Source: Botryotinia globosa
Lineage: Eukaryota; Ascomycota; Leotiomycetes; Helotiales; Sclerotiniaceae
Assembly: GCA_014898425.1 (NCBI GenBank)
Contig: RCSZ01000006.1
Span: forward strand, 930,001-994,000
Direction of reading: 5' to 3'
Length of the DNA: 64,000 bases
Below the pieces are notes generated by a model. That model saw only the letters and a program-made list of their open reading frames with translations. It had not been told where the DNA came from and did not search any database. Shown piece after piece: positions 1 through 12,700 of this stretch. Made by a program: the position numbers and the translations under genes. Every line of letters starts with the position of its first letter. Position 1 is the first letter of the stretch.

Positions 1-683
1 CCCGTCAGGACCTAGCCATCTTCTCAACATTCCCTGTGCTTGTGCACAAGATTCTGCAAACACTAGCGCGTTGTTCTTTTCAGTAAAACTTGGTGAAGAT
101 ATCTTCCTATGCCCCCTCCATTCAATTCCTTCGGTTGTTACAACATTCCGACCAAATATCTCGAGAATACGGTACGATTCAAGAGGTTTGGGAAAGGCCT
201 CTCGACGACTTGTGATCTGGTGAGTCGCTTCTGCATTTGAGATAAATACAAGGATTGATCCAGGGGAAACGGTTAAGAATGCATCGCCGTTTTTGGCAAA
301 TGGGTGGTAAAGTTTCTCCCAGCACCAATCTGGTGTCATATAACTGAATTTTGTTAGAGTTACCCTCAACACCTAGGTACTGTTGGTTATCATCGCTTAC
401 TCAATCCAACTTTCTGTCCATGTTGTCGGCAGCTTTTTAATGAAAGGTAACCACACACGATGAGTTATTAACCAAAATGGATTATAAAGGCCAATCGCTA
501 GAATCAATCAGCATGTAAGGTTCCAAAGAGATAATGTAACTCACGCGTTATTACATATGTTAAACCTGAACGTTTCGCAGCTGCAATATTCTTTTGTAAT
601 CCTACTATGTTCGAATACACCCAATAAACTGGAAGTGTAGCCAAAACAAGAGTGAACAGTGAAATCATTTCAATGATGTGCAT
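1..683 (-). CDS. cytochrome P450, N-terminal part (runs off left edge)
   Basis: Partial gene read leftward. Proposed exons are 683-545, 497-401 and 343-1, and the frame stays open across both introns to base 1. The first residues form a hydrophobic segment (LFTLVLATLPVYWVY), the usual ER membrane anchor of microsomal P450s, followed by a basic stretch. Further on, about residues 154-158 read WRGHR, the helix-C WxxxR motif that contacts a haem propionate; the surrounding VVTTEGIEW and SPSFTEKNN are typical of fungal P450s. The I-helix, ExxR and haem-cysteine motifs would lie left of the window, so class and substrate cannot be judged. An in-frame alternative start lies at 668. P450s are haem monooxygenases that need an ER reductase. 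The family call is firm; whether the full gene is intact is unknown. Confidence 0.85.
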
Positions 684-1211
684 GCAGCACGGTCCAATTG
701 ATTAAAGTAGAACAAGTACACTGGCCAGTGCAAAAAGCAAATAGTTCTACAGTGTATGTGGTAAGATTACCCAGATTCGGAATTATCAGCGAACAAGTGT
801 CGATAACATTGGAAATTGAAAGAGAATATCAATCTATTATAATGTAGAGGGAAGGCAACCTCTCCAATATTGGAAGGGGGCAGGCAGCTGGCCATTATTA
901 GATGCCACTTAAATACTTACTACCTATCTAGTGGATAAGGGGCTAACCTCTCGGACGCTGGCTTTGCCGTTCAAACATATGGAAAGAGAAGCCGCATTCA
1001 CTGATGTTTCAACCAATTAGCGTTTCTAGAATGTAGGTATGGTGTCGATGCCCAAACAATGCAAAACGTCTCGAGCATGGCTTTGTGTGCATAGCAATTA
1101 CTATCTAGTATCTACAGAGTAACAAGGTGGAGTCTCAAAATGCACCAGAACTACTGCGGGAGGAGTTCATATAATGATAACCTCTCACAAGCATTAAATG
1201 AATGATTCCGA

Positions 1212-1263
1212 GAAATTTCTTCCATATCTAAACGAATTTCTTCCATATCTAAACGAATTTCTT
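1212..1263. repeat. 21-bp tandem repeat, about 2.4 copies
   Basis: A short direct tandem duplication of a TTTCTTCCATATCTAAACGA-type unit in noncoding sequence. It looks like simple replication slippage. Confidence 0.8.
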
Positions 1264-2408
1264 ATTTAACACTTGCAGCGTATTCAAGATTTCCTTTCGA
1301 TAAATTTGATATTGGTTATTGAAAACAGTGAGTTTTGGTTGATTTTGGTGAGGAAAGTCGGTAAATGTCAAACAAAGCTGACCCTCATCGACTACAAGCC
1401 TGAGTACATGCTGTAATTGCTAGGAAATTGTAACGTTGTGAGATGATAATTGGCAAGACGAGCCGGACGTTCGTTCTTTGATAGAGAGTACCTCGAGAGT
1501 ACTTGGCATGAGAGAAAGTGATAGACATCCCTTTGCCACAAATGAAACAAAAAAGATTAATGACGGCCATGGTGTTACCCATTCCGTCATTGATTCCGAG
1601 TTCTTCGAGTTCGTTTTCGTATTGCAGACGCACCGCCAATGACAAGAATGCCCGGATTTCGCATACTCTAGGAAACACGTCACATCTCATTGGACGTTGT
1701 TCACGTTTCTTGTAGATCTCTGGCTCCCCGACGAAGCGTGCTTCGGATCTTGAGTAACCGACTCTCAACCAAAGCTTTGTTGTTTTGAAAAACGTGCTCA
1801 AGAGCTTAATCGTTGAGACGGGTCAATGACACTTGCTTGAATTATCATGTAAACCATGTTATGTTGTTGGCACAGCAGAAAGTTGGCCAACGAAACAGAT
1901 ACCGGTATATGTAGCAAAGTATATCAAAAATAGAATGGAAATCTGAACGACAACGCGTATGGAGATCGATTTGCTCAAGCATTTGCGCATTAATGATCTC
2001 GAGTCCTGCAAATAAAGCTTTCAAGTTCCAATAACACCCCAATTTCAACGCACAAAATAGACGTATCACAATGCCAGCATGTCACGAGAAGGCTGATAAT
2101 TACATCTGGGCGATTGAAGCCGATCATATGCCTGCGTTCTCGATGACTTTGGGTTTTCACGGATGACCGCAAATTATCATTCTCGATCATTTGGGGGCAT
2201 TTAATTTCAATTGTGACTGTCGAGTCCTTTCAATGCCCAAATAAAACTCGGCAATCAAACAATCTTTTCGGCTTCGTGCTTGTATATTGGTTTTCGTTTT
2301 GGTCTTCTGGTTCACGAGAGCCTGCGTCGACATTTACACAAAAGATATTTTGATAAGATAGCCAGCCCTTCAACAATGTTGCATTTGATCTCCTCATCTC
2401 GGTCATGG

Positions 2409-2431
2409 CACGTGCTTAGAATTTACACGTG
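2409..2431. promoter_or_regulatory. two CACGTG boxes upstream of eL42
   Basis: Palindromic CACGTG occurs at 2409-2414 and 2426-2431, start-to-start spacing 17 bp, about 140-160 bp before the eL42 ATG. The right box, read on the minus strand, is ATCACGTG, matching the RTCACGTG site of Cbf1-type bHLH factors. Cbf1 with Tbf1 is known to control ribosomal protein genes in Candida albicans. Function here is inferred from position only. Confidence 0.35.
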
Positions 2432-2570
2432 ATCATATTTATTCCCAAAGAGGCATGGCCTGATTCGAAGCGAGCCCACCAAACTTCAGTTTCCCAAAAT
2501 TCCCAGAAATTTGATCAACGACGATACTAACAACAATCTATCCCAGCGACCACCAGATAAATCGCCAAGA

Positions 2571-3385
2571 TGGTACGTTGTATTTCAGTTTACTGTGAAT
2601 TGTTCGTTTCAATCGAACTTCGGAGGAGAGGCCGCTTGGGGCTGTTGGAAAGCGAAAAACAAGAATTTCGAGAGAAGATTTGCGACATTTCGATGGAGAG
2701 CGATGAAGGATGAATGATGGGCTGGAATACAGCATCGGACGCAAATCAAGCCATCATCAAGTTACCGAGTGGACTATCTATCCCTACTTGTTTTCGCAAC
2801 ACGACCACTTCACGCGCGATTCTCAATATATGCTGAATGATGGTCAATCTTGTCGAGGAGGTGGCGGAACTGTTTGAGGGGGCACTCTAGCAGAATGATT
2901 TTACCAAGCTGGATTAAGGCTGACATTTTTCTTCTCCGCAGGTCAACGTCCCAAAGACCAGACGCACTTACTGCAAAGGCAAGGATTGCCGCAAGCACAC
3001 CCAACACAAGGTCACCCAATACAAGGCCGGAAAGGTACAATCATCGCCCGAAGTGTCGAAATCGATTAATTAACAGGTTGGATTAGGCTTCGTTGTTCGC
3101 TCAGGGAAAGCGCCGTTATGACCGAAAGCAATCTGGTTATGGTGGTCAGACAAAACCCGTTTTCCACAAGAAGGCAAAGACCACAAAGAAGGTTGTGTTG
3201 AGATTGGAGTGCACATCTTGCAAGACGAAGGCACAGTTGGCATTGAAGCGTTGCAAGCACTTTGAGCTTGGGTACGAAATCCCAATTCTATTTGCATTCA
3301 GCAAATTGCGCAGTGGATTGAAGTATAGAGCTAACAATTCGATAGTGGTGACAAGAAGACCAAGGGTGCTGCATTGGTATTCTAG
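2571..3385 (+). CDS. RPL42: 60S ribosomal protein eL42 (L44/L36A family)
   Basis: Structural protein of the large cytosolic ribosomal subunit near the E site. Exons are 2571-2573, 2942-3034, 3087-3271 and 3346-3385. They join to exactly 106 residues, the normal eL42 length, beginning [12 protein letters not shown] and ending [13 protein letters not shown]. The zinc-binding cysteines are present (C12, C17 and a CTSC pair later). Exon 1 is only the ATG: the start codon is followed directly by a GTACGT donor and a 368-bp intron, a layout common in ribosomal protein genes. Residues 53-60 read QTKPVFHK. K55 is the position methylated by Rkm4-type enzymes in yeasts, and P56 is the proline whose replacement by Gln or Leu gives cycloheximide resistance in other fungi, so this ribosome is predicted to be sensitive. 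Confidence 0.97.
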
Positions 3386-4217
3386 ATTTGTGCATGCTAC
3401 GACGATTCTGTTTTCATCGGGGACAAATGGATGGGTCAAAGGATTTTGCGAGGAACATACACAAAACACTCAATGGTTGAGTGATGGGGCGTGGGAGAAA
3501 ATGATGTGGTTGTACTCCTCGTACCTCATCCAAAGTTACCAAATGAAACATAGCAAAGTCTGCTGATGACATACCATTCTGGAAGTTTCTTGCGTGATGT
3601 AGTGCTTGAAAATATTTGCAGCCACTTGCGTATGCGTGACTGGGCTTTTGCATGGTGTTGAAGTGGACAATATGAACGCTTGTTATAATCAATTTTGTTT
3701 GCCATATCTTATGCTAATGATGGGTGATTTCATTTGACGCATACAATGCACGCATAGGCTTTCCTGATAGTACTGCACTTTGGTCTTGAGTACGGCTTAG
3801 ACGCGTTGTTGCGATGTCACCTAGCTCCTAAGACTGGAAACACCGCACCTTAAATCGCCATACAAACGTTAGGCCTTTACACCAAAAGCAGCCTTCAGAA
3901 GTCCTAATGTATGGGATAACGAAAGATTTTGCAAGATTGCATCTAGGCACTGTTCACGCGTAGTTCATAGGAGACTAGGTTGCCTGATGTCACTTCTTCG
4001 AGCTAGAACTTCTATGATATCATTTTGTACTGGGGTCTTGCCCGCAATATTGGTATCCCAAGAGATTCTCATGATTGATTACATCGGGATTATGATAAAG
4101 TTAGTAATGCTTCTTAATACATAGTCTAGAGCTTCGCAGTGTGTCTGGAAACAGCAAACATTGTATTATCACTTTGTGTCGGCTTTTTCGCTGATGGGAG
4201 CACACCTTGGACTACAT
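3386..4217. other. intergenic spacer between convergent genes
   Basis: Holds the 3' flanks of eL42 (plus strand) and the 2H phosphoesterase gene (minus strand). I see no further gene or repeat. Confidence 0.55.
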
Positions 4218-5595
4218 CTAAAATCCTTTTCCTAACATCACCGTCTCTCCACCTCCATACCACAACTGGCCTCTCCTACAATCCAAACCTTTTTCCTGTC
4301 CTACTACCCACTCTCCATCCTCATTTCTGTCTACACCCTCACGTGGCCAATACTCCTCTTTGAGCCATGCATTGATTTCCTCGATCAAGTCTATCCAAGC
4401 CTGTCGCTTTTCGGGCGTATCGTGATCTTCCTGTGTGAGAAATCGTCCAACTGTGATATGTGAACTGGGGACTACGTAACGAGAGTCAACAGAGATACCC
4501 GTAGATCGGCCAATTGTGAATAGAGATTGGCGAAGATGGTGGTAGGTGAACGCATCATCTTGAGCAGTTCTGGGATTGCGAGATGATGGCTCAGCATTTG
4601 AGGTAAGCGATTCTCCAGCCGCCGGAAGAAAAGACAATGCAACTGCGGCGGCATCATAGGACAGTGTGGGCTTGATGAGGCGTGCACGATGTTGGAGGGG
4701 ATAGTCGGTCATGGTTGATATGGTGGATGTACCAAGTTGGTTAATAATGGAGGTTATTTCTGGAGAGGTCAGGGAATGGGTTATCTCAAGTGCAGTAAGA
4801 TGGCACTTGAGCTGGGGCATAAGCCAGAGCTCTGATATATACATTAGTGCTAGGGACAATGTGGGTATCTTGAGACCAGAAGACAAGAGTAGGGCGGATC
4901 TTCACATACTCGGAGCCAAAGCAAGTAGCTTTTGTTGAATTGTCCCAACCACTACATATGGCAAAGTCAATTTTTCATGTCAAAGAACGACTGTGGGGGC
5001 TGAGAAGCCAAAGCTGTATTGGGAAGTACATATACAGGTACGTCAAAGTGCATTTTTTTATTTAATTCAAGAACATAATTAGGTAACAAGGAATTAAGAT
5101 TTAGTGAACAGATCAAGCTTACATGCTTTAATGTGTTGAGGAGGACGCGCCCAGAATACTAAGCAATGTCTAGGATCCTCAAAACCAGGCTCAATATTGG
5201 GGTCCTCTAGCTTTTGCAGAACGGTATCCAGTATCATTTCTTGGAAATCAGGAGCCAGTATCTTTGCTTTCTGTTGAGCATTGCGAGTTTCTCGATGAGT
5301 TGCATACTTAGCTTGTATTTCTGCCTGGAAGGGGAATCAGTCTAAAATGTGCGAACAGAATATCGTGGAGTATTTCATGTATGTGTTCACGATTCGTATG
5401 TTACACCTGAGTATAATTGTATTGTGCTTGATCTGATGGGAAATTGGGTGTGAGTGGAAAAGTAAATACCGGGTCATCGTGGCATGCTTCGATCAAAGCA
5501 TCGTATGGGTTGGCATACTTCGCAGTGTCAATACCAGACAAATCCTCGAATTTGTTCTTAGAGTCCGCTGAGCCAGCGAGGGTTATAGGAGCCAT
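4218..5595 (-). CDS. 2H phosphoesterase (RNA ligase / cyclic nucleotide phosphodiesterase family)
   Basis: Four exons, 5595-5407, 5324-5123, 4951-4910 and 4831-4218, join in frame to 348 residues. The 2H superfamily is recognised by two H-x-T/S motifs that together form the active site; here they are HLT at about 155-157 (within KCHLTALEI) and HIT at about 269-271 (within SSHITVGRF). Members hydrolyse 2',3'-cyclic phosphates or ADP-ribose 1',2'-cyclic phosphate. This protein resembles the uncharacterised fungal cytosolic branch, so the substrate is unknown. The start is the ATG at 5595 (MAPITLAGSADSK). An earlier in-frame TTG was not preferred. No signal peptide or membrane segment is seen. 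The 42-nt third exon is supported by frame continuity and the natural reading QQKLLALAPKLWLMPQ across its right junction. Confidence 0.8.
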
Positions 5596-8500
5596 TTCTA
5601 TCTCGGGCAAGGGTAGAGAGAGAGGTCTTTGGTGCAGGAAAGAAGGATAATTGATAAGGGTAATTGTGGTTAATTCTCAAGTAACAATTGACTCTTGTAG
5701 CTATTCAGGATTAGAACTTCCCTTGAAAAATTCATGAGCATTTATAAGTGGGATACATACAATGCATAATCATGTGTTTTCGTATACTACAGTCCACTGT
5801 CCATGAAGTGACTTAAGTAACTGGGGTAGGAATTAGCTTCGGAAAGATCCGAAATGTCCTCTAGAAGCTCGGGCCCCTATCTTTGCTATTTGAATTTTGT
5901 CAAACTTATTAACATATTACAACCTTTTCAATCAAACACCTCGAAGCCAATGCTCTATACAACAATTATCACCATTTTATTGCTCCTGTTATATATTGTA
6001 TAGCATAGAAAATGTCAAACTCTCTCAACATTAGCAACTTGTCTGAAGAGAATCTTTGTCTTTGGCATCCAAGATAAGACCTGCGGATTGAGAAGACAGA
6101 GGAGTGGAAGTTCATCAGTGTTTGACCAGTTTCCCTTGTTGCTGGGAGATATCAAGGCTTGTCCACTTTGAATACATCTTCTGATGGCTCTCTTTTCTGA
6201 AATTTCAAGACATTCTTGCAAAATGGGAATGGGGGATCTTATGCTCATTCACTTACCATCGGCTTTTTGGATTTTTCTACCCGACCAGGCCCAGTCTTCC
6301 TCAAAGTTGCGAAAAAGATGGAGAGTTCACTCTTTTGGTTATGACCCTTAGCAGGCATTTGTTTGAAGCCAATTGTTTCTCTTTACCTTGTTGATTTCAA
6401 AGGTTATTATCTCCTTGAGCACTTGTGCTTTTGTCTATACCTAGGTAGTACTTCATGCAATTTATGTCTGAAAATGAAATAGATTACCTTGAGGTGTTGG
6501 ACCCTAAATGACAGTATCATTCTGCAGGATGGCCAAGGTCAATCACTTCTGGACAATGAGTATTATTCCCCTCACTTCTGTTGTCACATATATTGTCAGA
6601 GGCATACTTTCAAGTGTGGGCACATTTCTTTGAAGTGACTTCATCATACATTAACGAATGTCAAGGATACTCACTCCCCTGAGCTTATTCGAATCATTCT
6701 TTCTCCTGCTGCAGCTTTGCAACACATCCAAACTTTCTCCCTAAATGGAAGAGTCAACTATATAACGGTATCTACCATTCCTAATCATGCATCGGACTCT
6801 TTCTCTCACGATCTGACTCAAGAGACTGACATAGGTCTATAAACGTCCTCGTCAGCCAACCACGGAATTTCCTTTTCTCGGGCCTTTTATCTGTGGAATC
6901 GATCAATCGCCAGTGTACCAACCCAAAATCTAATCAAACACACGGCTGCGTCTTGGCCGCTAATCGAGAATGCAGACTCAATGTTACTCGCAATATATAC
7001 ACCTTTCTCGTTGATGGGCAGTGTATGCTCCTTAAGTTGTAAAAGCCACCATACCCGGATGCTACAGCTATGGAGTTTGTGCAAAGACTAGAACTATGGC
7101 AGCTCCTACCCTCGAACTTAGGACAATCGATCAAGGAACCTCGGCAGTTCATATGAGGATCTTGATATGATGAAACTACGGTGGAAATAATGGATTGGGA
7201 ACCTCGAACCCGCTTTTCCCCGCACTGCCTTGCAGTTGCGAGCACTAGGTGGTAGGAAATCAAAGCTCGACGGAAACACAAGAAAGAACAGACGCCTTAA
7301 TTTCAAATTTGGTATTTTTTCTCTTGGCCAATGAGGATTTTTGACACTCGTCAATATATCGGGGAGCCATGGCACAACTGGCATCGTCCTGTCAAATCCT
7401 TGACTGTATAGATCACGGAAGGAAATACAACCCAAGCACTTCGTCAGGTGCCTCTTTGCATATCACCGCTAGTGTTAGCCAAGTGAAAATCCTCTCTGAT
7501 AGTCTTACATGATTGTGGCACCGCAGTGTATTCATAGTCATACACCTTTCGAGCTGCCACTTGATGGATATCAGTATTACCAATTCCCATCAATGGGAAT
7601 TGATTGCATGAACGAACTCATGATTTCGAGACTTGCTGTGGTTTGGCGAACTATATACTTTGGCATATTTGTTCATACAGTAAAACAGCAAGGTAATGAA
7701 TACGAGATAATAAAGACCTGCACTTCGCAATTTCTAGGCACAAAGAGTAGACTCGGGAAAGAGGGGCTTAGTAGCTTTTTATCATCTAGTCGTTTTCCTT
7801 ATGAGAATAATGGCTCTTCCAGCTGACATAGACAAGTCAGATCCACCAAATGGCAAACTTGAAAGGAATCAGAAGGATGGGCAAGATCCATTGCTATATT
7901 GCCCCTTCAGCCTCAACCCAACTGGGGATAAATAAAATAAACTTAGGGCAATCACCTAATGCAGCAAGGTTGTAAGAGAGGAAAGGGTTCATTGGCTCAT
8001 CTATTCAAAGTAGTCAGAGTTTCCATGTTTATTTACAAGTTATGTGATGGGTGTTAGGCAAAGACAATATGTGAAAGGTATCATGCCGCTTGTTTTTCTA
8101 TGCAGGCTTCTTTGAGAGTTCACCTTAGCTATTTGGTGTCGGACACCCACGCCATTATAGACAATGCGGTTTATTTCTCAAGGAGGGAATGGGCAACCAC
8201 ATCACTGGCAGTACAGTGGTAGGGCTTATCCGCAAGTATATTTACCAGGCACACTAAAAGTGAGGAGATCGAGAGGCCCTCACAAGAACTGATCCACCTG
8301 TATAGCCATAAGATAGGGATGCTTCGAACATCATCGTTGTAAGACCGTGGTCTGAAGGCATAGCTGCCTCGAAGGCTGATGGTGTAATGCCGAAGATTGG
8401 TGAGACCCACCTGCAGATCAGGCTAGAGCCCAGGTCGCTCACCTCGACCGAGATCTGCTGAATCAAATTGGACAGAGGATTGTCCATGGCTTCGGTTATA

Positions 8501-9750
8501 GTACTGTAGTGAAGGTAGAAGGCAGGCAGCTTGACAAAACCTTGGAGATGAGATTGGTCGCTCGCAGATGCAGAAGTTATCGGTCTAGATCTTCCTTTGC
8601 CGTCCGTGTTACTGTTTTTTATATTAGTTGTTGGCTCAGCTTCGATCTTCTTCAATTCTCCGGAAGCTCAGCTCAGGGAGTTACTGAAGGTATGCACTCA
8701 CATGTGGTACCTATTCCTCAAGCAATACTTTGCTACTTCGAAGTCTGATTCCCCTCAATTTGTTGTCTGCATACCAGTGGCTGTCTTTGAATGAAGCTAA
8801 GTAAGAGAAACATGAGCAGTATCAAACAATGGGCAACAATATCAACCAATTGATAGGTGGGCAAGAAACTTGAGCTAAAGGCGGTCAATGCAAATCGCTG
8901 CTGAGCGGGTGCGATCGGGCACATGGTGCGCTTCAGTTGCTAAAACTTCTTCCTCTCATGATTTCAAACACACAAGCACAAACAAATTCCCACCTTCGAT
9001 ATTTCACCCGCAAAATCCCCTAGAACTCAAAAATTTCCGCATAATCATCATTGAATTTTTCGATCCTCAGTCAGTTACGAGAAACGTTGAAGGTATTTAT
9101 CCTTTGCTTATGGGTTTCTGCGATTCTCCCACATAACGCATCGTACTCCAGTCCTCCATTGTGCAAATATTCTCAGCAGTCACTGACCGAGTCTCATCAA
9201 CAGTATCACCAAATTATCAAGCTTTAGATTTTACGAAATAACATCACAGAAGGTCTAGTTCCTTCTTCTCACAACTGGAGAACAACAAAGTGTAAGTCAT
9301 TTTTGTCTTTATACACCTTTCTCATTGTGTCTGATTCCGCTCCCACTCTCCTGCTTCAGCATCAATCAATACTTTTTTATTACATTTTTTTATTTAAAAA
9401 TCAGGCTTTACCTCCCACGTCATAAGGAACAACGTTTTATCATATTGTTTGCATTTTCTTTGCTTGTTCGCACTTCCAAAACGTTGCATCAATTTTGAGC
9501 CCTGCCTCTTCCTTTTCTTAAGCATCCTCATACAGCACCATCACTACCTTCAGTTGACAGGCTCTAGCAGCCTGTTGTAGAAATATACCTTGTGTACTAT
9601 TTCCTCAACTTTGAGGAGGGTTCTTTTGAAAACTTCACCATTCATCATTTCTCATTCAATCCATCTCTTATCAGATGTGGTATTCTATCTCTACTTCTTA
9701 GGGGAAACAAACGTTGGCTAACCAGCTTTTCATCAGGCAATTTGCTCAAC
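5596..9750. other. 4.2-kb intergenic region, no supported gene
   Basis: Open frames up to 133 codons occur here (for example 8254-8655 on the minus strand), but none has a recognisable domain, a credible ATG and convincing splice sites together. The last roughly 500 bp before the DNMT5-type gene are pyrimidine-rich with a GTAAGT at 9291-9296, so a spliced 5' leader for that gene is possible. Confidence 0.45.
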
Positions 9751-12700
9751 ATGGCGAAGGAGCGCAAAAACGTGGCGAAGAAACGCCAGAAGAAACGCCA
9801 GAAGAATTCGCTTTTTCCACCATCTGCTGGAGATGGATCCGATTCTGACGAGGGAGACGGCCATGGTGGTATTGAATCAGACGATCAAGCTCCAAATCTT
9901 TCTGATGAAGACAATAAAGTTAAAAAGTCAAAAGGTTCGAAGAAGAGAACAGATGAGGGTAAAAGTTGGAACACTCTCAGCTTCGCGGGGGGTACCGATG
10001 AGAACCTTCCTCCGCTTACTACTGCCACGGAATTTTTGGAGGGCTTGCTTGACAAATTGTTGAGTGGGGGATTCAAAGACGTTATCAAACACCTCAATGG
10101 CCGGCCTTTACGCGTCGCCACCGCATGTTCCGGCACTGAAGCACCCATCCTGTTTCTGAAGTCATTTTCCGAAGGTATTGTCTCAAAAAATCCTTCCCAA
10201 ATAAATTCTAACCATGAAATCTAGGGTTAAGGAAAAGAGGCTATCACTTCGAAATTGAGCATGTCTTTTCATGCGAAATTGATCCGGCTAAACAAGCTTA
10301 CATTCGTCGAAATTTCCCTGGCGTTCCTATTCTCCGTGATATTACAGAAGTCTTTGACTGGGCGAGTAACCCTGAAAAGATAGGTTTTATGTAGGTTGAA
10401 CCTTTCGAATTATTATTTTCAGCTAACATGTGATAGGACTACCGCTTTTGGTACAACTCATGCGCTTCCAGCGCCGGGTACCGTTGACGTCATCATCGTT
10501 GGTACTTCTTGCACCAGTTATTCCAATTTGAATGCCCAAAAGAGTACGGATTTGGAGGAAGACCAAACTGAATCCTCGCGCACTTTCCGCGCATATGTTT
10601 TGCTTATTAAGCATCTAAAGGTAAAGATCGCTATCAGCGAAAATGTCATGAGTGGTCCTTTCGTGGCTATGATTCAAATGCTGGCCAATCACGGTTATGC
10701 CGGTGGCTCAGCAAACGTCGATAGCAAACATTATGGCATTCCTCAAACCCGCCAACGCGGTTATCTCGTTGCCCTCCATGAATCCTCTCTGGAGGGACCT
10801 GATAAAGTATCAAAGCACCAAGATCCAAACACGTGGAAAATATTCTTTGTTGAAATGAAAGAGATGTGCGCGCGCTATGCTAGCAGTCACGTTGAGGAGT
10901 GGATGGAGCCGTCCGATTCGAAGGCACTCCGGGCTCAGGTTGAATTCCAGGTTGAATCACGTTCGGTCGCAAAGTGGGATACGTGCTATACGAGGCATTA
11001 TGATTATCGTTCCGGACAGGGCTTCGGTGCTGGTAAGCCTATTACCGATTGGCGCAGTACGGGCAAATTTGATCATCCCGATCACTGGCCCCGTAATCTT
11101 AAAGGCTTTGTAGAGCGTGTTCATGACGTTACTGATATCAGCCATTTGCGGGGAATGTGTCGGGGTTATGATGATCGTTACCTCAGGTAAGCCTAATTCT
11201 ATCATATTTCTGTTGCAACGTACTGACATTGTGTCTAGTCGAAACATCGATTTGTCACAGAACGTTTATATTCAGCATGATAACGTGAAGTGCGGTCTCA
11301 TGCCTTGCTTGACACCAAGCGGTGTCATGTGGAATACTGCACGTGGTAGCAAGCTTAGTGGTGAAGAATATCTTCGCCTCCAAGGAATTGATACTCATAG
11401 TCTTGAACTTGGTGGCATCACTCAACAAGACTTGAGAAACCTTGCTGGCAATGCGATGACAGTCACAGTGGTTGGAAGTGTGGTGTCGTTTGCGCTCCTT
11501 AAGTTCTTCTCAATGCTTCCTCCAGGCAATGGCGTCAAAATCTCAGTCCAGGACACAGTGACAAAGACTTTCCGTGGTGGAGAAGACATGCTCAGCTCAT
11601 CCGAAGATATTACAGTTGTTCGACGGCCTTACAATGTTGGGCAATGTATTGATCTCGTTAAGTCTTCTGCGAAATATTGTTATTGCGAAGCACGGACTGA
11701 TATTTCACGATCGAAAATTGTCAAATGCAAGAACTGTGGGCATGTTTCATGCACTACCTGTGGGATTAAGCCACGTCATGCCTATGAGCCTTTGGACCAG
11801 TATATTGGCCCTCGAGGTACCAAGGGTATTACTCCTCGTCATTCGCCTTCGTCCGTCGAGTTCAATATTGCTGAACGTTTGCCAATGATAATTTCGATAT
11901 CGGGATTGTTCGCCTCGGACTATCAAGTATTATCGATCCTCGAAGAGATTGCCAGAGGTGACATTGATTATGATCAATGGGCTGCCTTGCGCACGTCTTT
12001 TCTGAAATGCCTCCAATCCACAGTCAGGTTTCAGACGCGAGTTCGATCATTTGCTTGGATTTTTACATGGCTTTCGGAGCACGCCAGATTGGAGCTATCT
12101 CTTAGCGACAATAAAATTCAATGGGCTCTGTACGGTCTTCCACCTCCTTCGACGCCTGTTAACAGTTCGTTGAGGAAATATCTTGCAAAATTTCCTCTCG
12201 CAAGGACGGTCCCTATTTACGCATCTGGTGACAGCTCAAGAAGCATGTTCGATTGCACATGGCAGATATGGCAGCCAAAGATTCGCACCGCCCAGGCGAG
12301 TATCAAATATGGTGGTGAACTCATTTTTACTTATGAAAACTCAATTGGTCTTCCTGCTTGGAAAGGGGAACTTATATTCTCAAGGATATCCATTCACACC
12401 CCAGATGATCAATCCACTTTCAAGGAAATCAACGGTGTTTATCAAGCGCATCCGGAATGCCAGCAGGCTTTTAATAGCTATCATTCCAAGCAGGGCACTG
12501 TCGGAGGAGACAATCACATGCACTTTTTCTACGATCACGAAGGAGGCACAGGGGACTGGAACAAGCATGGATTCGTCTTCACTTACGATCAGACACGCAA
12601 AGAATGGGGAGTATACAGACAAATCGTCGCTGCGCTTTGCACCTCATGGGAACAACCCATAGCAAAAGAGATCGAGAAGGGTGTTTATAAATGCGGAAAC

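Larger units (their letters stand above)
684..2570. other. intergenic, no gene recognised
   Basis: I find no convincing coding exon. Open frames on both strands here have no recognisable motif and no good splice partners. At 1212-1263 a unit of about 21 bp (AATTTCTTCCATATCTAAAC) occurs twice plus a partial third copy. Two CACGTG boxes lie at 2409-2414 and 2426-2431 upstream of the eL42 gene. Confidence 0.5.

Noticed and set aside
1385..1801. Minus-strand frame of 138 codons
   Set aside because: No domain, unusual composition, overlapping frames of similar length on both strands.
8254..8655. Minus-strand frame of about 133 codons
   Set aside because: No upstream ATG in frame (only an internal one near 8489), a stop just upstream without a good acceptor, and no recognisable motif. 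A short unknown gene cannot be excluded.
10175..10224. Read-through of the first DNMT5-type intron
   Set aside because: The unspliced frame ends shortly after motif I, while splicing at 10174/10225 restores the conserved LRKRGYHFEIEHVFSCEID segment.
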